Notes: a model not told the origin generated them from the letters alone. DNA of 64,000 nt from Ralstonia insidiosa (GCF_008801405.1 NZ_VZPV01000002.1:868001-932000); one strand, 5' to 3'; shown: positions 16,946 through 26,181, counted from the stretch's first letter. Numbers and translations: made by a program.

Positions 16946-18001
16946 TCAACGCTCGACCACGCGGTTCCAGCGCTTGCTCCACTCCGGGCGCTCGGCGTTG
17001 ATGACATCCCAGTCCAGCGCGACGGCCGTCTTGAGAATGCCGTTCATCTTGTTCTGCTCTTCCGCAGCCTTGCCCTTGAGCGGTGCTTTCGGATTGACTG
17101 GATTGTAGGAGCCGTTTTCCATGGCGAGCGCCTGTGCCTCAGGGCTGATCAGGTAGTCCGCCAGCTTCTGTGCGAGGTCGGCATCCGGGTTGTTGGCCAG
17201 CACGCACTGCGCGGTCAGCAGAACGACGGCGCCTTCCTTGGGCGCGACAAACTCCATCGGAATGCCCTTGGACTTCATCAGCTCAACCTGCGTGAGCGTG
17301 TAGGGGAACAGCGCCGCATCGCCGGCCTGCATCATCTCCACCACCTTCGACGAGTTGGGGATGTACTCGATCACGTTCGGGCCGATGGTGGTGGGCCATG
17401 CCTTGAATGCCGGGTCGACGTTCTTTTCCGTGCCGCCCTTGAGCCGGTTGAACATCAGGAACGCGTCCAGCCCAAACGACGACGCCGGCATGGACTGCAC
17501 CACCACCTTGCCCTTGTATTTCGGGTCAGCCAGGTCGCCCCACGAGGTCGGCGGTGTCCAGCCCTTGTCGGCAAAGATCTTGGTGCTGTAGGCGAGACCC
17601 GTCAGCCCCATCGAGAGGCCCACGGCGTAGTCGCCCTTGAGGTGGGCAATGGCGGGCACGGCCGACAGGTTGGCCGAGGGCTTGAGCTTCTCGCACAGCC
17701 CCATGCCGATGGCGCGGAACATGACGCCGTCGTCCAGCGTCATCACGTGCATCTGCGCTTTGCCCTTGGTGGCCTGCGCCTTGGCGAGGATGTCGGTCGA
17801 GGTGCCGGGCACGACGACCACCTTGACGTTGTTGGCCTTCTCGAACGGCGGGAACACGAACTGCGTGTAGGTGCGTTCCATGTTGCCGCCGTTCATGCCG
17901 ATGTACAGCGTCTTGGTCTCGGCGTGGGTGATGCCAGCGGCAAGTAGCGCAGCACCGGCAGCCGCTGCAACGAACGATGTTTTCGCGTGTTTCACAAGCA
18001 T
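16946..18001 (-). CDS. ABC transporter substrate-binding protein (PotD/polyamine-opine type)
   Basis: A 351-residue exported solute-binding protein. The signal peptide spans about residues 1-27 (ending GITHA, cut before ETK). The mature part has the family 1 binding-protein pattern TLYIGMNGGNMERTYTQFVF and VVVVPGTSTDILAKAQ. The ATG at 18001 has AGGAG at good spacing; an upstream in-frame ATG lacks this. It would deliver a small cationic or opine-like compound to the two permeases encoded upstream. Context suggests a lysine-derived imino acid such as pipecolate or an opine such as saccharopine. Confidence 0.85.
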   Translation of the reverse strand: MLVKHAKTSFVAAAAGAALLAAGITHAETKTLYIGMNGGNMERTYTQFVFPPFEKANNVKVVVVPGTSTDILAKAQATKGKAQMHVMTLDDGVMFRAIGMGLCEKLKPSANLSAVPAIAHLKGDYAVGLSMGLTGLAYSTKIFADKGWTPPTSWGDLADPKYKGKVVVQSMPASSFGLDAFLMFNRLKGGTEKNVDPAFKAWPTTIGPNVIEYIPNSSKVVEMMQAGDAALFPYTLTQVELMKSKGIPMEFVAPKEGAVVLLTAQCVLANNPDADLAQKLADYLISPEAQALAMENGSYNPVNPKAPLKGKAAEEQNKMNGILKTAVALDWDVINAERPEWSKRWNRVVER

Positions 18002-18037
18002 GGTGATCTCCTGGGGCATCAAGTGCATCAAGCTGCA

Positions 18038-19171
18038 TCAAGCGTCGGGATGCAGAAAACGTTGGATGGAAAAGGGTTCGATCGGCGTACTGGTGCGGCC
18101 TTCGGCAATCAGCTCGGCCATGACATCGCCCACACCGGGGCCGAGCTGGAAGCCAGCACCGGCAAAGCCAAAGGCATGGAACAGGCCGGGGCGACGGGCA
18201 CTGGCACCGATCACGGGTTGGTCATCGGGCAGGTTGCCTTCCGTGCCGCTCCAGGTGCGGATGATGTGCGCGCCCTTGAGTTGCGGCAGGAGCGCAGCCA
18301 GTTGCGGCAACTGGCGCAGGATGGCCACGTGCGATGACCGCGCGCGTTGATCGTCAAGCAGGTAGCCGCGCCCGCCGCCGAACACCACGTTGCCGCGCCG
18401 CACCTGGCGGCAGTAGATGCCGCCACCTTCCACGCCCAGGCTCCAGGGCAGGAAGAAGGGCAAGGGTTCGGTCACGCCCATCGTGGGCGGGATGGTGAAC
18501 ATGGGCACGGGTTCGCCCCACTGCGCAGCAAAATGCGCTGCCCAGGCACCGGCGCAGTTGACCAGGGCGGGGGCCTTGATCTCGAGGTCCTGATCATGCT
18601 GCCGCGCGTGTACGACGAAGCGTGCGCCGTCGTGCTCGACCGACAGCACCGGCGCGTGCTCGCGCACATCGGCGCCGGCAGCCTGCGCGGCGCGGGCAAA
18701 CGCGGGAGACAGCAGACGCGGATTGGCCTGCCCGTCCTCCGGGCACAGCGAGCCGCCGACAATCTGATCGCCTCCCATCGGGAAATACTTCTGCAGCGCG
18801 GCCCGGCCTTCGATCAACTGCAACCCAAGGCCGAAGCTCTGACTGCGCTCGGCATAGTCGGCCAGCGATTCCATATCAGCGATGCTGCGGGCGATCTTGA
18901 AGTGTCCGCTGCGTTCGTATTCCGCCTCGGTGCCGATCAGCTCGGTAAGGCGCCCCCAGATCTGGTGCGCGCGTTGCGCTAGCGGCAATTGCTCGATGGC
19001 GCGACCCTGGCGCCGCACGCCGCCGAAGTTGACGCCGCTGGAGCGTGAGCCACACAGGTCGCGCTCCAGCAGCGTGACCGTCAGCCCACGCTGGCGCAGG
19101 AACAGGGCAGTGGCGCTGCCCATGATGCCGCCACCGATGATGGCGACGTCGCACGCCAGTTGCTCACGCAT
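18038..19171 (-). CDS. FAD-dependent oxidoreductase, DAO family (opine-oxidase B-like subunit)
   Basis: A 377-residue protein with an N-terminal FAD-binding GGGIMGSATA motif at about residues 12-21 and the D-amino acid oxidase/glycine oxidase fold. FGFAGAGFQLGPGVGDVMAE near the end is the C-terminal FAD-contacting motif. It is probably the amine-oxidising subunit of a three-part dehydrogenase like opine oxidase (OoxB), hydrogen cyanide synthase HcnC and D-hydroxyproline dehydrogenase, all acting on secondary or alpha amines. It overlaps the upstream subunit gene by 8 bp. Likely substrate here: pipecolate or a related lysine derivative. Confidence 0.82.
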   Translation of the reverse strand: MREQLACDVAIIGGGIMGSATALFLRQRGLTVTLLERDLCGSRSSGVNFGGVRRQGRAIEQLPLAQRAHQIWGRLTELIGTEAEYERSGHFKIARSIADMESLADYAERSQSFGLGLQLIEGRAALQKYFPMGGDQIVGGSLCPEDGQANPRLLSPAFARAAQAAGADVREHAPVLSVEHDGARFVVHARQHDQDLEIKAPALVNCAGAWAAHFAAQWGEPVPMFTIPPTMGVTEPLPFFLPWSLGVEGGGIYCRQVRRGNVVFGGGRGYLLDDQRARSSHVAILRQLPQLAALLPQLKGAHIIRTWSGTEGNLPDDQPVIGASARRPGLFHAFGFAGAGFQLGPGVGDVMAELIAEGRTSTPIEPFSIQRFLHPDA

Positions 19172-20597
19172 GCTCGTCCTCCCCGGCGGTCACATCCAGC
19201 GGTAGCGGTTTGATCGGCGCCTGACCGCGCAGGCGGCCCACCTGGGCCAGCGGTACGGAGCGTACGTGCGCCAGGATTTCCGCTGCCGCGGCACCACACA
19301 TACGGCCTTGGCAACGGCCCATGCCCACCCGGCACAGCGCCTTGAGGCGGTTCAGTTCATGCGCACCGCATTCGTTGGCCGTCTGGCGCAGCGTGCCGGC
19401 GGTGACGTTCTCGCAGCGGCACACGACCAGATCGTCGCTGGCGTGCGCAGCCCAATCTTCGGGAAACGGAAACGCCGTTTCCAGCGCATGGCGGAATCGC
19501 TCGATCTTTTGCAAACGCGTTTGCAGACGGCGTACGCGGTCAGTGTCGATAGCGACTTGCCGATCCTGCAGCAGTGCCATCGCCGCCAGCGCGCCCGAAG
19601 ATTCGGCAGCATCGGCGCCCATGATGCCCGCGCCATCGCCCGCCAGATACACGCCTGCGACGGAACTGCGCCGCATCACGTCGATGCGCGGCACATGACA
19701 GCGGTGCAGCGTGGAGAACTCGAACGCGCAGCCCAGCAGATCGGCCAGTTGGGTTTCGGGCCGCAAGGCGTAGCCCATGCCCACGGCGGAGCACGCGGTG
19801 TGCTGATCGCGGCCGGCGCTGTCTTGCCACACGAGTTGCTTCACCGCCGCATCGCCCTCGGCACGCAGCAGCCGCACACCGTGGTGCATGGGAATGCCAT
19901 GCAGCTTGAGCCAGGCGACCAGCGCCATGCCCTTGGCCATGACGGCGGGCTGGCCCAGCATGGCCGGCGCTGCCTTGTAGCGCGCGGCAGCCGGTGCCGT
20001 GTCGAGCACCGCCACCACGTTCGCCCCGGCCTTGGCGTATTGGCTGGCCACCAGATACAGCAGGGGGCCGGTGCCGGCAAACACCACGGCATCGCCGATC
20101 GCGCAGCCTTGGTACTTGAGCGCGACCTGCGCGCCGCCCAGCGTGTAGACCCCCGGCAGCGTCCAACCCGGCATGGGCAGTACGCGGTCGGTGGCGCCGG
20201 TGGCCACGATCACGTCGCGCCAGGCAAGGCTGCTGATGCCGCGCGTGGGCACGTGCAGCAGGTCGAGCAGATCGGGCTGTGCATTCCACACCAGCGTTTG
20301 CGGGTGATAGTCGAGCTGTGGCAGAAGTCGGTCGAAGGTGGCATGCACAGCCTGCGCCCGCGCGGCCTCGGTGCCGTACAGCTCTGCGGCGGGGCGGCCA
20401 AAGCTATCGGGTTGCCGACGGTAGATCTGGCCGCCTGCGCGTGGCGCTTCGTCCAGCACGATGGGTTTGAGGCCGTGCGCCAGCAAGGTTTCGGCCGCGC
20501 GCACGCCTGCGGGCCCGGCGCCGATGATGACGGGCGGCAAATCGTGCTGGCTCTGACGCTGCAACGTGGGCGCGGCGGGCGCAGTCATCGTCACCAT
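19164..20597 (-). CDS. NAD(P)/FAD oxidoreductase with BFD-like [2Fe-2S] domain (opine-oxidase A-like subunit)
   Basis: A 477-residue protein. VIIGAGPAGVRAAETLLAHG near the N-terminus binds FAD and a second glycine motif lies at VFAGTGPLLYLVAS. The C-terminus has a BFD-like cluster: VVCRCEN...CRVGMGRCQGRMCG. This layout matches the A subunit of opine oxidase, HcnB and the hydroxyproline dehydrogenase electron-transfer subunit. It should pass electrons between the DAO-type subunit and the small ferredoxin-like subunit. I place the start at ATG 20597, which overlaps the ferredoxin stop as TAATG. Its 3' end overlaps the next gene by 8 bp. Confidence 0.83.
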   Translation of the reverse strand: MVTMTAPAAPTLQRQSQHDLPPVIIGAGPAGVRAAETLLAHGLKPIVLDEAPRAGGQIYRRQPDSFGRPAAELYGTEAARAQAVHATFDRLLPQLDYHPQTLVWNAQPDLLDLLHVPTRGISSLAWRDVIVATGATDRVLPMPGWTLPGVYTLGGAQVALKYQGCAIGDAVVFAGTGPLLYLVASQYAKAGANVVAVLDTAPAAARYKAAPAMLGQPAVMAKGMALVAWLKLHGIPMHHGVRLLRAEGDAAVKQLVWQDSAGRDQHTACSAVGMGYALRPETQLADLLGCAFEFSTLHRCHVPRIDVMRRSSVAGVYLAGDGAGIMGADAAESSGALAAMALLQDRQVAIDTDRVRRLQTRLQKIERFRHALETAFPFPEDWAAHASDDLVVCRCENVTAGTLRQTANECGAHELNRLKALCRVGMGRCQGRMCGAAAAEILAHVRSVPLAQVGRLRGQAPIKPLPLDVTAGEDEHA

Positions 20598-20923
20598 TAC
20601 GCGGCTCCCTCGGTGGCGGCCAACTGCGTGCAGATATGCATGCCCGGTTCGATCATGGTCTGGCAGGCGCGCAGTGATCGGCCATCGGCCAGGCGCACCC
20701 AGCAGTCCTGGCAAGCACCCATCAGGCAGAAGCCGGCACGCGGTTGCTGGCTGAATTCGTTGATGCGCAATTGGCGTGCTTGTGTGAGCACCGCCGTCAA
20801 TACGGTGTCGCCGGTCAGTGCTTCGGCGGGCTGACCATCCAGCACGAAAGCCACTGTGGGGCGGTTGCGTTCCTTGAGGCGCTGGAGTTGCGCAACTGCT
20901 ACCGGTTTTGCAGGAGCATTCAT
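20597..20923 (-). CDS. (2Fe-2S)-binding protein, small subunit of the flavin dehydrogenase
   Basis: A 108-residue plant-type [2Fe-2S] protein. Cys66, Cys71, Cys74 and Cys87 (GFCLMGACQDCWVRL and SLRACQTM) give the CxxxxCxxC...C cluster pattern. It resembles OoxC/HcnA, the small subunit of three-component amine dehydrogenases. It lies between the permease gene (13 bp upstream) and the FAD/NAD subunit gene, whose start overlaps its stop. Confidence 0.85.
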   Translation of the reverse strand: MNAPAKPVAVAQLQRLKERNRPTVAFVLDGQPAEALTGDTVLTAVLTQARQLRINEFSQQPRAGFCLMGACQDCWVRLADGRSLRACQTMIEPGMHICTQLAATEGAA

Positions 20924-20936
20924 CGTGGTCTCTGTC

Positions 20937-21731
20937 TCAATGCTTGCCGATCAGGATGCGGTCCAGGCCGTAGACCCTGTCCAGCAGCAGCATCAGCGCC
21001 AGCGTGAGGAAGACGATCAGCGCCGAGACGGCGGCCATCATCGGGTCGAGCGATTCGGTGGCGTACATGTACATGCGCACGGGCAGCGTGACGGTGGCGG
21101 GCGACACCACAAAGATGGACATCGTCAGTTCATCAAAGCTGTTGATGAAGGCCAGCAGCCACCCACCGGTGATGCCCGGCAAGATCATTGGCAGCGTCAT
21201 GCGGCGGAACACGGTGAAGCCGCTGGCGCCCAGTGAGTAGGCCGCGTGCTCCACCGAGTGATCGAAGCCCACGAGCGCGGCCATCACCAGCCGCATGGTG
21301 TAGGGCGTGACGATGAGCGCGTGCGCGAAGATCAGCCAGCCGAAACTGCCTTGCCCACCCACCAGCGAAAACATGCGCAGCAGCGCCACACCCAGCACGA
21401 GGTGCGGAATGATCAGCGGCGACAGAAACAGCCCCTGCAGAAACTGCAGGCCCGGCGCCCGCGAGCGGACGATGGCCATGGCTGCCGGCACCGCCAGTGC
21501 AGTGGAGATGGTGGCAGCCGCCACACCCAGCCACAGGCTGTTCCAGAACGACTGCACAAAATCTGGGTGATGCAGCACCTGGTCAAACCAGCGCAGCGAG
21601 AGATGGCGGGTCGGCAGCGTGAGCGTTTCTTCCGGGGTGAAGGCGACGATGCACACGATCACCAGCGGCGCCAGCATGAAGGTGATGACGAGCGCGTTGA
21701 AGGCGAGCGCGAGGGGTCCGTTCTTTTGCAT
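20937..21731 (-). CDS. ABC transporter permease (PotC type)
   Basis: A 264-residue inner-membrane protein with about six membrane segments and the EAA-loop motif EHAAYSLGASGFTVFRRMTL followed by PMILPGI, which contacts the ATPase. It is the second permease of the polyamine/opine-type importer, starting 10 bp after the first permease gene. Confidence 0.88.
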   Translation of the reverse strand: MQKNGPLALAFNALVITFMLAPLVIVCIVAFTPEETLTLPTRHLSLRWFDQVLHHPDFVQSFWNSLWLGVAAATISTALAVPAAMAIVRSRAPGLQFLQGLFLSPLIIPHLVLGVALLRMFSLVGGQGSFGWLIFAHALIVTPYTMRLVMAALVGFDHSVEHAAYSLGASGFTVFRRMTLPMILPGITGGWLLAFINSFDELTMSIFVVSPATVTLPVRMYMYATESLDPMMAAVSALIVFLTLALMLLLDRVYGLDRILIGKH

Positions 21732-21741
21732 GCGCGCCCCC

Positions 21742-22599
21742 TCAGCCCAGCGTCTTCTTGTAGCGGCTTTCGATCATGCGGTTCCAGCCCAGCATGATGA
21801 CCAGATTGGCCGCCAGCAAAATCAGCGCGATGGCCGCACCGAGCGGCCAGTTGAGCTCGTTCAGGTACTCGTCGTAGATGAGCGTGGCCACCATCTTTAC
21901 GCGGCGCCCGCCCAGCAGGCCCGGAATGGCGAATGAACTGGCCGACAGACCAAACACGATCAGGCTGCCCGACAGAATGCCCGGCATGACCTGCGGCAGC
22001 ACCACGCGGCGCAAGGTGGTGAAGTGCGATGCGGACAGTGAGAGCGCGGCGTTCTCCACCCACGGGTCGAGCTTCTGCAGCGACGTCCACACCGGGATCA
22101 CCATGAACGGCAGCATCACGTGCACCAGCGCAATCACGATGGCTGTCTCGTTGTACAGCAGCTTGACCGGGCCGATACCGATGGCCTTAAACACGCTGTT
22201 GATCAGGCCTTCGGGCCCAAGCAGCATGCTCCAGCCGAACGCGCGCACCACCACCGAGATCAGCAGCGGCGCCAGGATGACCAGCAGAAAGATCGAGCGC
22301 CAGGGTTTGCCCATCCGGCTCAGGATGTAGGCTTCCGGCGCGCCGACCAGAATGCACACCACCGTCACCAGTGCGGAGATCCGCAGCGTGCGCCAGAAGA
22401 TCTCGTAGTAGTACGGGTCCTGCACCACATGCAGGTAGTGCGCAAACGTAAAGGTGCCCGCGATGGGCCCCTTATCGGCATCGAAGGCGTTGAAGGACAG
22501 CACCGCGCTCAACGCCAGCGGCACGAGCAGCATCACCGTGAACAGGGCCAACGCGGGGCCTGTCATGCTCAGCGGCACCCAGTTGAATCGGCGGATCAT
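21742..22599 (-). CDS. ABC transporter permease (PotB type)
   Basis: A 285-residue inner-membrane permease with about six helices and the EAA-loop motif ENAALSLSASHFTTLRRVVL followed by PQVMPGI. The start ATG at 22599 overlaps the ATPase stop as ATGA, so translation is coupled; an open frame continues upstream inside the ATPase gene but is not coding there. It would form the membrane channel together with the PotC-type permease. Confidence 0.87.
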   Translation of the reverse strand: MIRRFNWVPLSMTGPALALFTVMLLVPLALSAVLSFNAFDADKGPIAGTFTFAHYLHVVQDPYYYEIFWRTLRISALVTVVCILVGAPEAYILSRMGKPWRSIFLLVILAPLLISVVVRAFGWSMLLGPEGLINSVFKAIGIGPVKLLYNETAIVIALVHVMLPFMVIPVWTSLQKLDPWVENAALSLSASHFTTLRRVVLPQVMPGILSGSLIVFGLSASSFAIPGLLGGRRVKMVATLIYDEYLNELNWPLGAAIALILLAANLVIMLGWNRMIESRYKKTLG

Positions 22600-23657
22600 G
22601 CGGCCTCCCCGGCGCCGATGACTCGCACATAACGGTCCTGCCAATCCACGCCCACGGTCTGGCCGACATCGCACGGCGCGCCGCCGTCGTTGACGGCCGA
22701 CACGAGCAACGCGCCCAGCGGGGTATCGACGGTGTACATCCACTGATTGCCGAGGAAGAAGCGTTCGGTCACGCGGCCTTCGCAGCGGCCAGTGCCGTCA
22801 GCGGTACAAGTCATCTTTTCAGGGCGCAGCGCCAGTACGACGGAGTTGCTGGCAGGGGTGCCCGGCGGCAACGCCACCTGAACCGACCCGACGGTCGCGC
22901 GGATCTCGCCATCACTGCCCGACACCACCGCGGCATGCAGCAGATTGGCCTTGCCGACAAAGGTGGAGATGAACGCATTGCGCGGGTGCTCGTACACCGC
23001 CAGCGGCGTATCGACCTGCGTGATGCGCCCGGCTTCCATGACGACCACGCGGTCGCTGATCGACATGGCCTCGGCCTGATCGTGCGTGACCATGATGGTG
23101 GTCGTGCCCACCTTGCGCTGGATCTCGCGCAACTCGAACTGCATCTCTTCGCGCAGCTTGGCGTCCAGGTTGGACAACGGCTCGTCCAGCAGCAGCACCG
23201 GCGGTTTGATGACCAGCGCCCGTGCCAGCGCAACGCGCTGGCGCTGGCCGCCGGAGAGCTCGCGCGGATAGCGGTCGACGTGCTTGTCCAGATGTACGAG
23301 CGCCAGCGTCTGCATGGCGCGCTCGCGGCGTTCGGCCGGCGGGCACTTGCGCATCTCCAGGCCGAATTCCACGTTCTCGCGCACCGTCATGTGCGGGAAT
23401 AGCGCGTAGGTCTGGAACACGATCCCCAGGCCGCGTGCGTTGGCCTTGGCACGGGTGATGTTCTTGCCGTCCAGCTCGATCGTGCCGGCAGACACCTCCG
23501 TAAAGCCCGCAATCATCTGCAGGGTCGTGGTCTTGCCGCAACCCGAGGGGCCGAGCAGCGAGACGAACTCACCCTTGTGCACCTCCAGGTTGAAGTCTTG
23601 AACCACGCGGAGGTCGCCGTACTGCTTGGAGACATGGTTGAGGCGCAGAAAACTCAT
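22596..23657 (-). CDS. ABC transporter ATP-binding protein (PotA type)
   Basis: A 353-residue ATPase. Walker A is GPSGCGKTTT (about residues 36-45), the signature is LSGGQRQRVALARAL, and Walker B is VLLLDEPLSNLD, followed by the His switch THDQAEA. The C-terminal 110 residues form a TOBE domain (KMTCTADGTGRCEGRVTERF). It is the first gene of an operon running permeases, ferredoxin subunit, two flavin subunits, binding protein, aldehyde dehydrogenase. The IclR regulator is divergent, 200 bp away. Confidence 0.9.
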   Translation of the reverse strand: MSFLRLNHVSKQYGDLRVVQDFNLEVHKGEFVSLLGPSGCGKTTTLQMIAGFTEVSAGTIELDGKNITRAKANARGLGIVFQTYALFPHMTVRENVEFGLEMRKCPPAERRERAMQTLALVHLDKHVDRYPRELSGGQRQRVALARALVIKPPVLLLDEPLSNLDAKLREEMQFELREIQRKVGTTTIMVTHDQAEAMSISDRVVVMEAGRITQVDTPLAVYEHPRNAFISTFVGKANLLHAAVVSGSDGEIRATVGSVQVALPPGTPASNSVVLALRPEKMTCTADGTGRCEGRVTERFFLGNQWMYTVDTPLGALLVSAVNDGGAPCDVGQTVGVDWQDRYVRVIGAGEAA

Positions 23658-23804
23658 CGGTCATCCTTTGCGACGGGGCCTTAGTTCTGGGTCCTGAGGC
23701 CGCATTCTTTGTCTGAAGAATATGGATATGCTATTGCAATGCACGTGCCAAGACATTGGGTTTGCGTAGGTGTATACGCTGCAAATGGAATATTTCTCTA
23801 ATTT

Positions 23805-23821
23805 ATTCCGTTTAACGGAAT
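23805..23821. promoter_or_regulatory. Perfect 17-bp palindrome, likely IclR operator
   Basis: ATTCCGTT-T-AACGGAAT is a perfect odd-length palindrome in the region between the divergent ABC operon and IclR gene. An overlapping dyad GGAATA (23787-23792)/TATTCC (23804-23809) could be a second half-site set. TTCCG...CGGAA-type sites are typical for IclR proteins. It lies 37 bp before the IclR start, so autoregulation together with control of the importer operon is likely. Confidence 0.6.
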
Positions 23822-23857
23822 ACAATTGATCAACCCAATTCGCTCCATTCCAGCTTC

Positions 23858-24700
23858 ATGGCTTCTGATTTCGAAGACGATGCGCATCAGCGCAGCGCCA
23901 TGCACCGTACCTTCCAGATCCTGCGCACCATGGCGGAGCAGCAGCACCAAGGTGTGCGTGTCACCTACCTGGCCAAGACGCTGGGCATGACCCCCGCCAC
24001 GACGCACCGGCTGTTGCAGGGCCTGACGCAGGAGGGCATGGTCGAGCAGGATCAGCAGAACAAGCTGTACCGGCTGAGCCTGGACTTGTTCTGCCTGGCA
24101 GCCCAGGCGGGCACGGTGAACGATCTGCGCGCGGTAGCACGGCCGGCCTTGCTACGCCTGAATGCCAGCCTGGGCGACACGGTGCTGCTGTTGGTGCGTT
24201 CGGGCTTCGATGCGGTGTGCCTTGACCGCGTGGAAGGCCAGTACCCCATTCGCACCTTTACGGGCGATGTGGGCGGCCGGATCGAACTGGGCGTGGGCCA
24301 GGGGGCGATGGTGATCCTGGCGCACCTGCCCGAGGCAGAACAGGAGGAGGTGCTGCGCTACAATCTGCCGCGCATCCGGCACTACAGCGTGTACGACGAG
24401 GTCTACCTACGCTCCGAAGTCAGAAAAGCCCGCGAACAGGGCTACAGCGCCAAGACGGATGGGTTGCTCGAAGGCATGGCCGGTATTGCCGTGCCGGTGT
24501 TCGATCGCAACGGCAACGTGGTTGCCGCGCTATCGGTCGGCACGCTGGTCAACCGCCTGAGCGCCGACCGCCTGCCCATCGTGGTCGACATGCTGCTGCG
24601 CGAAGCCAACCGGCTGACCACGCAGATCAACCCGTTTGATCCGACGCTGCGTCGCCCCATGCATTCCATGGCAGTGAGCGACGCTTATCGTGCGATCTGA
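23858..24700 (+). CDS. IclR family transcriptional regulator
   Basis: A 280-residue IclR protein. The N-terminal winged HTH spans about residues 10-65 (TYLAKTLGMTPATTHRLLQG). The C-terminal effector domain contains ELGVGQGAMVILAHLPE and GMAGIAVPVFDRNGNVVAAL. Members bind small acids or aromatic metabolites and usually control a neighbouring catabolic operon. Here that would be the divergent transporter/dehydrogenase operon. The inducer is probably pipecolate, 2-aminoadipate or another pathway intermediate, by context only. It is convergent with the D-2-hydroxyglutarate dehydrogenase-like gene. Confidence 0.88.
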   Translation: MASDFEDDAHQRSAMHRTFQILRTMAEQQHQGVRVTYLAKTLGMTPATTHRLLQGLTQEGMVEQDQQNKLYRLSLDLFCLAAQAGTVNDLRAVARPALLRLNASLGDTVLLLVRSGFDAVCLDRVEGQYPIRTFTGDVGGRIELGVGQGAMVILAHLPEAEQEEVLRYNLPRIRHYSVYDEVYLRSEVRKAREQGYSAKTDGLLEGMAGIAVPVFDRNGNVVAALSVGTLVNRLSADRLPIVVDMLLREANRLTTQINPFDPTLRRPMHSMAVSDAYRAI

Positions 24701-24727
24701 GGCGCCATCGGATCCGTCTGCGCAATC

Positions 24728-26161
24728 TCACGGTGTCGTGGCTTCTGCCGCCAGCACCCGGCCAGGGTTCAGCAAACACTGCGGGTCCAGCGCCTGCTTG
24801 ATGGTGCGCATCAATTGCAGCGCCACAGGCGTCTTGTAGTGCGGGAGCTTGTCGCGCTTGAGCGTACCAATGCCGTGCTCTGCCGAGATCGAGCCGCCAA
24901 ACCGGTGGACGGCCTGATAGACCGCATCGCTGATCGCCGCCTCATGCGCTGCGATGAACGCAGCTGCATCTGCACCCGCGGGCGCCTGCATGTTGTAGTG
25001 CAGGTTCCCATCGCCCAGGTGCCCGAAGTTGATCAGCCGCACGCCCGGCGCCAGCGCCTGGAGCTGCGCATCGGTCTGCGCCACGAATTCGGGAATGCGT
25101 GAGATCGGCACAGACACATCGTGCTTGATGTTGAGGCCCTCGGCGGCCTGCGCCAGCGTGATGCTCTCGCGGATGTGCCACAGGTCATGCGCCTGGCGGA
25201 TGTTCTCCGCGATGATGGCGTCGGTCACGATGTCGTCTTCCATCGCGGTCTCTAGCAGGTGTTCGAACTGCGCCCTGGCGTGGGCTTCGGATTCGCTGTC
25301 GGACGCTTCCAGCAAGACGCACCATGACGTTTCGCGCCACATCGGCACGCGCAGATGGGGGTAGTGCGCGTCAACGAGCCTGAGCCCCTCCTGGTTCATC
25401 ACTTCAAAGCCCGTGAGCGCAGAAGACAGATGCCGGTGCGACAAGGCCAGCAACGCCGTTGCCGCCTCCAGCGAGGGCACCGCTGCCCACGCCGTCAATT
25501 GCGCTGCGGGTTGCGGATACAGCCGCAGCGTGGCCGCCGTGATGATGCCCAGCGTGCCTTCGCTGCCGATGAACAGGTTGCGCAGGTCGTAGCCGGTGTT
25601 GTCCTTGCGCAGGCCCTGCAGGCCTTCCCAGACTTGCCCGTCGGCCAGTACCACTTCCAGCCCCAGGCATAGCTCGCGCGCATTGCCGTAGCGCACCACC
25701 TGCGTGCCGCCCGCGTTGGTCGCCAGGTTGCCGCCAATGGTGCAACTGCCCTCGGCACCCAGGCTCAGCGGAAACAGCATCCCCGCCTCCTGCACCGCCT
25801 CCTGCAGCGACTGGAGCACGCAGCCCGCTTCCACCGTAACCGTCATGTTGGCGAGGTCGATGGCGCGCACGGCTTGCATGCGGCGCAGGCTCAGGATGAC
25901 CTGCTTGCCGTCGGCATCGGGCACAGAGCCTTCTACGAGGCCTGTATTGCCACCCTGCGGCACGATCGAGACGCCGGCCTGGGCGCATGCACGCATCACC
26001 TCGGCCACTTCTGCGGTAGAGCCAGGTCGTACTACGCAGAGCGCCTTGCCGCGCACGCGCTGGCGCCAATCGGTTTCGTATTCGGTGCACGCATCGCCGG
26101 TCAGAACATGCGCGGCCCCCACGATGTCGCGCAAGGCAGGGATCAGGTTGTCGGGTGTCAT
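24728..26161 (-). CDS. FAD-linked oxidase, probable D-2-hydroxyglutarate dehydrogenase
   Basis: A 477-residue flavoprotein of the VAO/GlcD superfamily. The FAD-binding PCMH domain contains VPQGGNTGLVEGSVPD and IGGNLATNAGGTQVVRYG. The C-terminal FAD-oxidase domain has FGHLGDGNLHYN (metal-binding His) and ISAEHGIGTLKRDKLPHYKT. This layout is shared by D-2-hydroxyglutarate and D-lactate dehydrogenases. It is the third gene of an operon after the HglS-type enzyme, which produces D-2-hydroxyglutarate, so oxidation to 2-oxoglutarate is the natural assignment. D-lactate or glycolate cannot be excluded from sequence. Confidence 0.8.
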   Translation of the reverse strand: MTPDNLIPALRDIVGAAHVLTGDACTEYETDWRQRVRGKALCVVRPGSTAEVAEVMRACAQAGVSIVPQGGNTGLVEGSVPDADGKQVILSLRRMQAVRAIDLANMTVTVEAGCVLQSLQEAVQEAGMLFPLSLGAEGSCTIGGNLATNAGGTQVVRYGNARELCLGLEVVLADGQVWEGLQGLRKDNTGYDLRNLFIGSEGTLGIITAATLRLYPQPAAQLTAWAAVPSLEAATALLALSHRHLSSALTGFEVMNQEGLRLVDAHYPHLRVPMWRETSWCVLLEASDSESEAHARAQFEHLLETAMEDDIVTDAIIAENIRQAHDLWHIRESITLAQAAEGLNIKHDVSVPISRIPEFVAQTDAQLQALAPGVRLINFGHLGDGNLHYNMQAPAGADAAAFIAAHEAAISDAVYQAVHRFGGSISAEHGIGTLKRDKLPHYKTPVALQLMRTIKQALDPQCLLNPGRVLAAEATTP

Positions 26162-26181
26162 GGCAACGGTGATGAGGGTTG

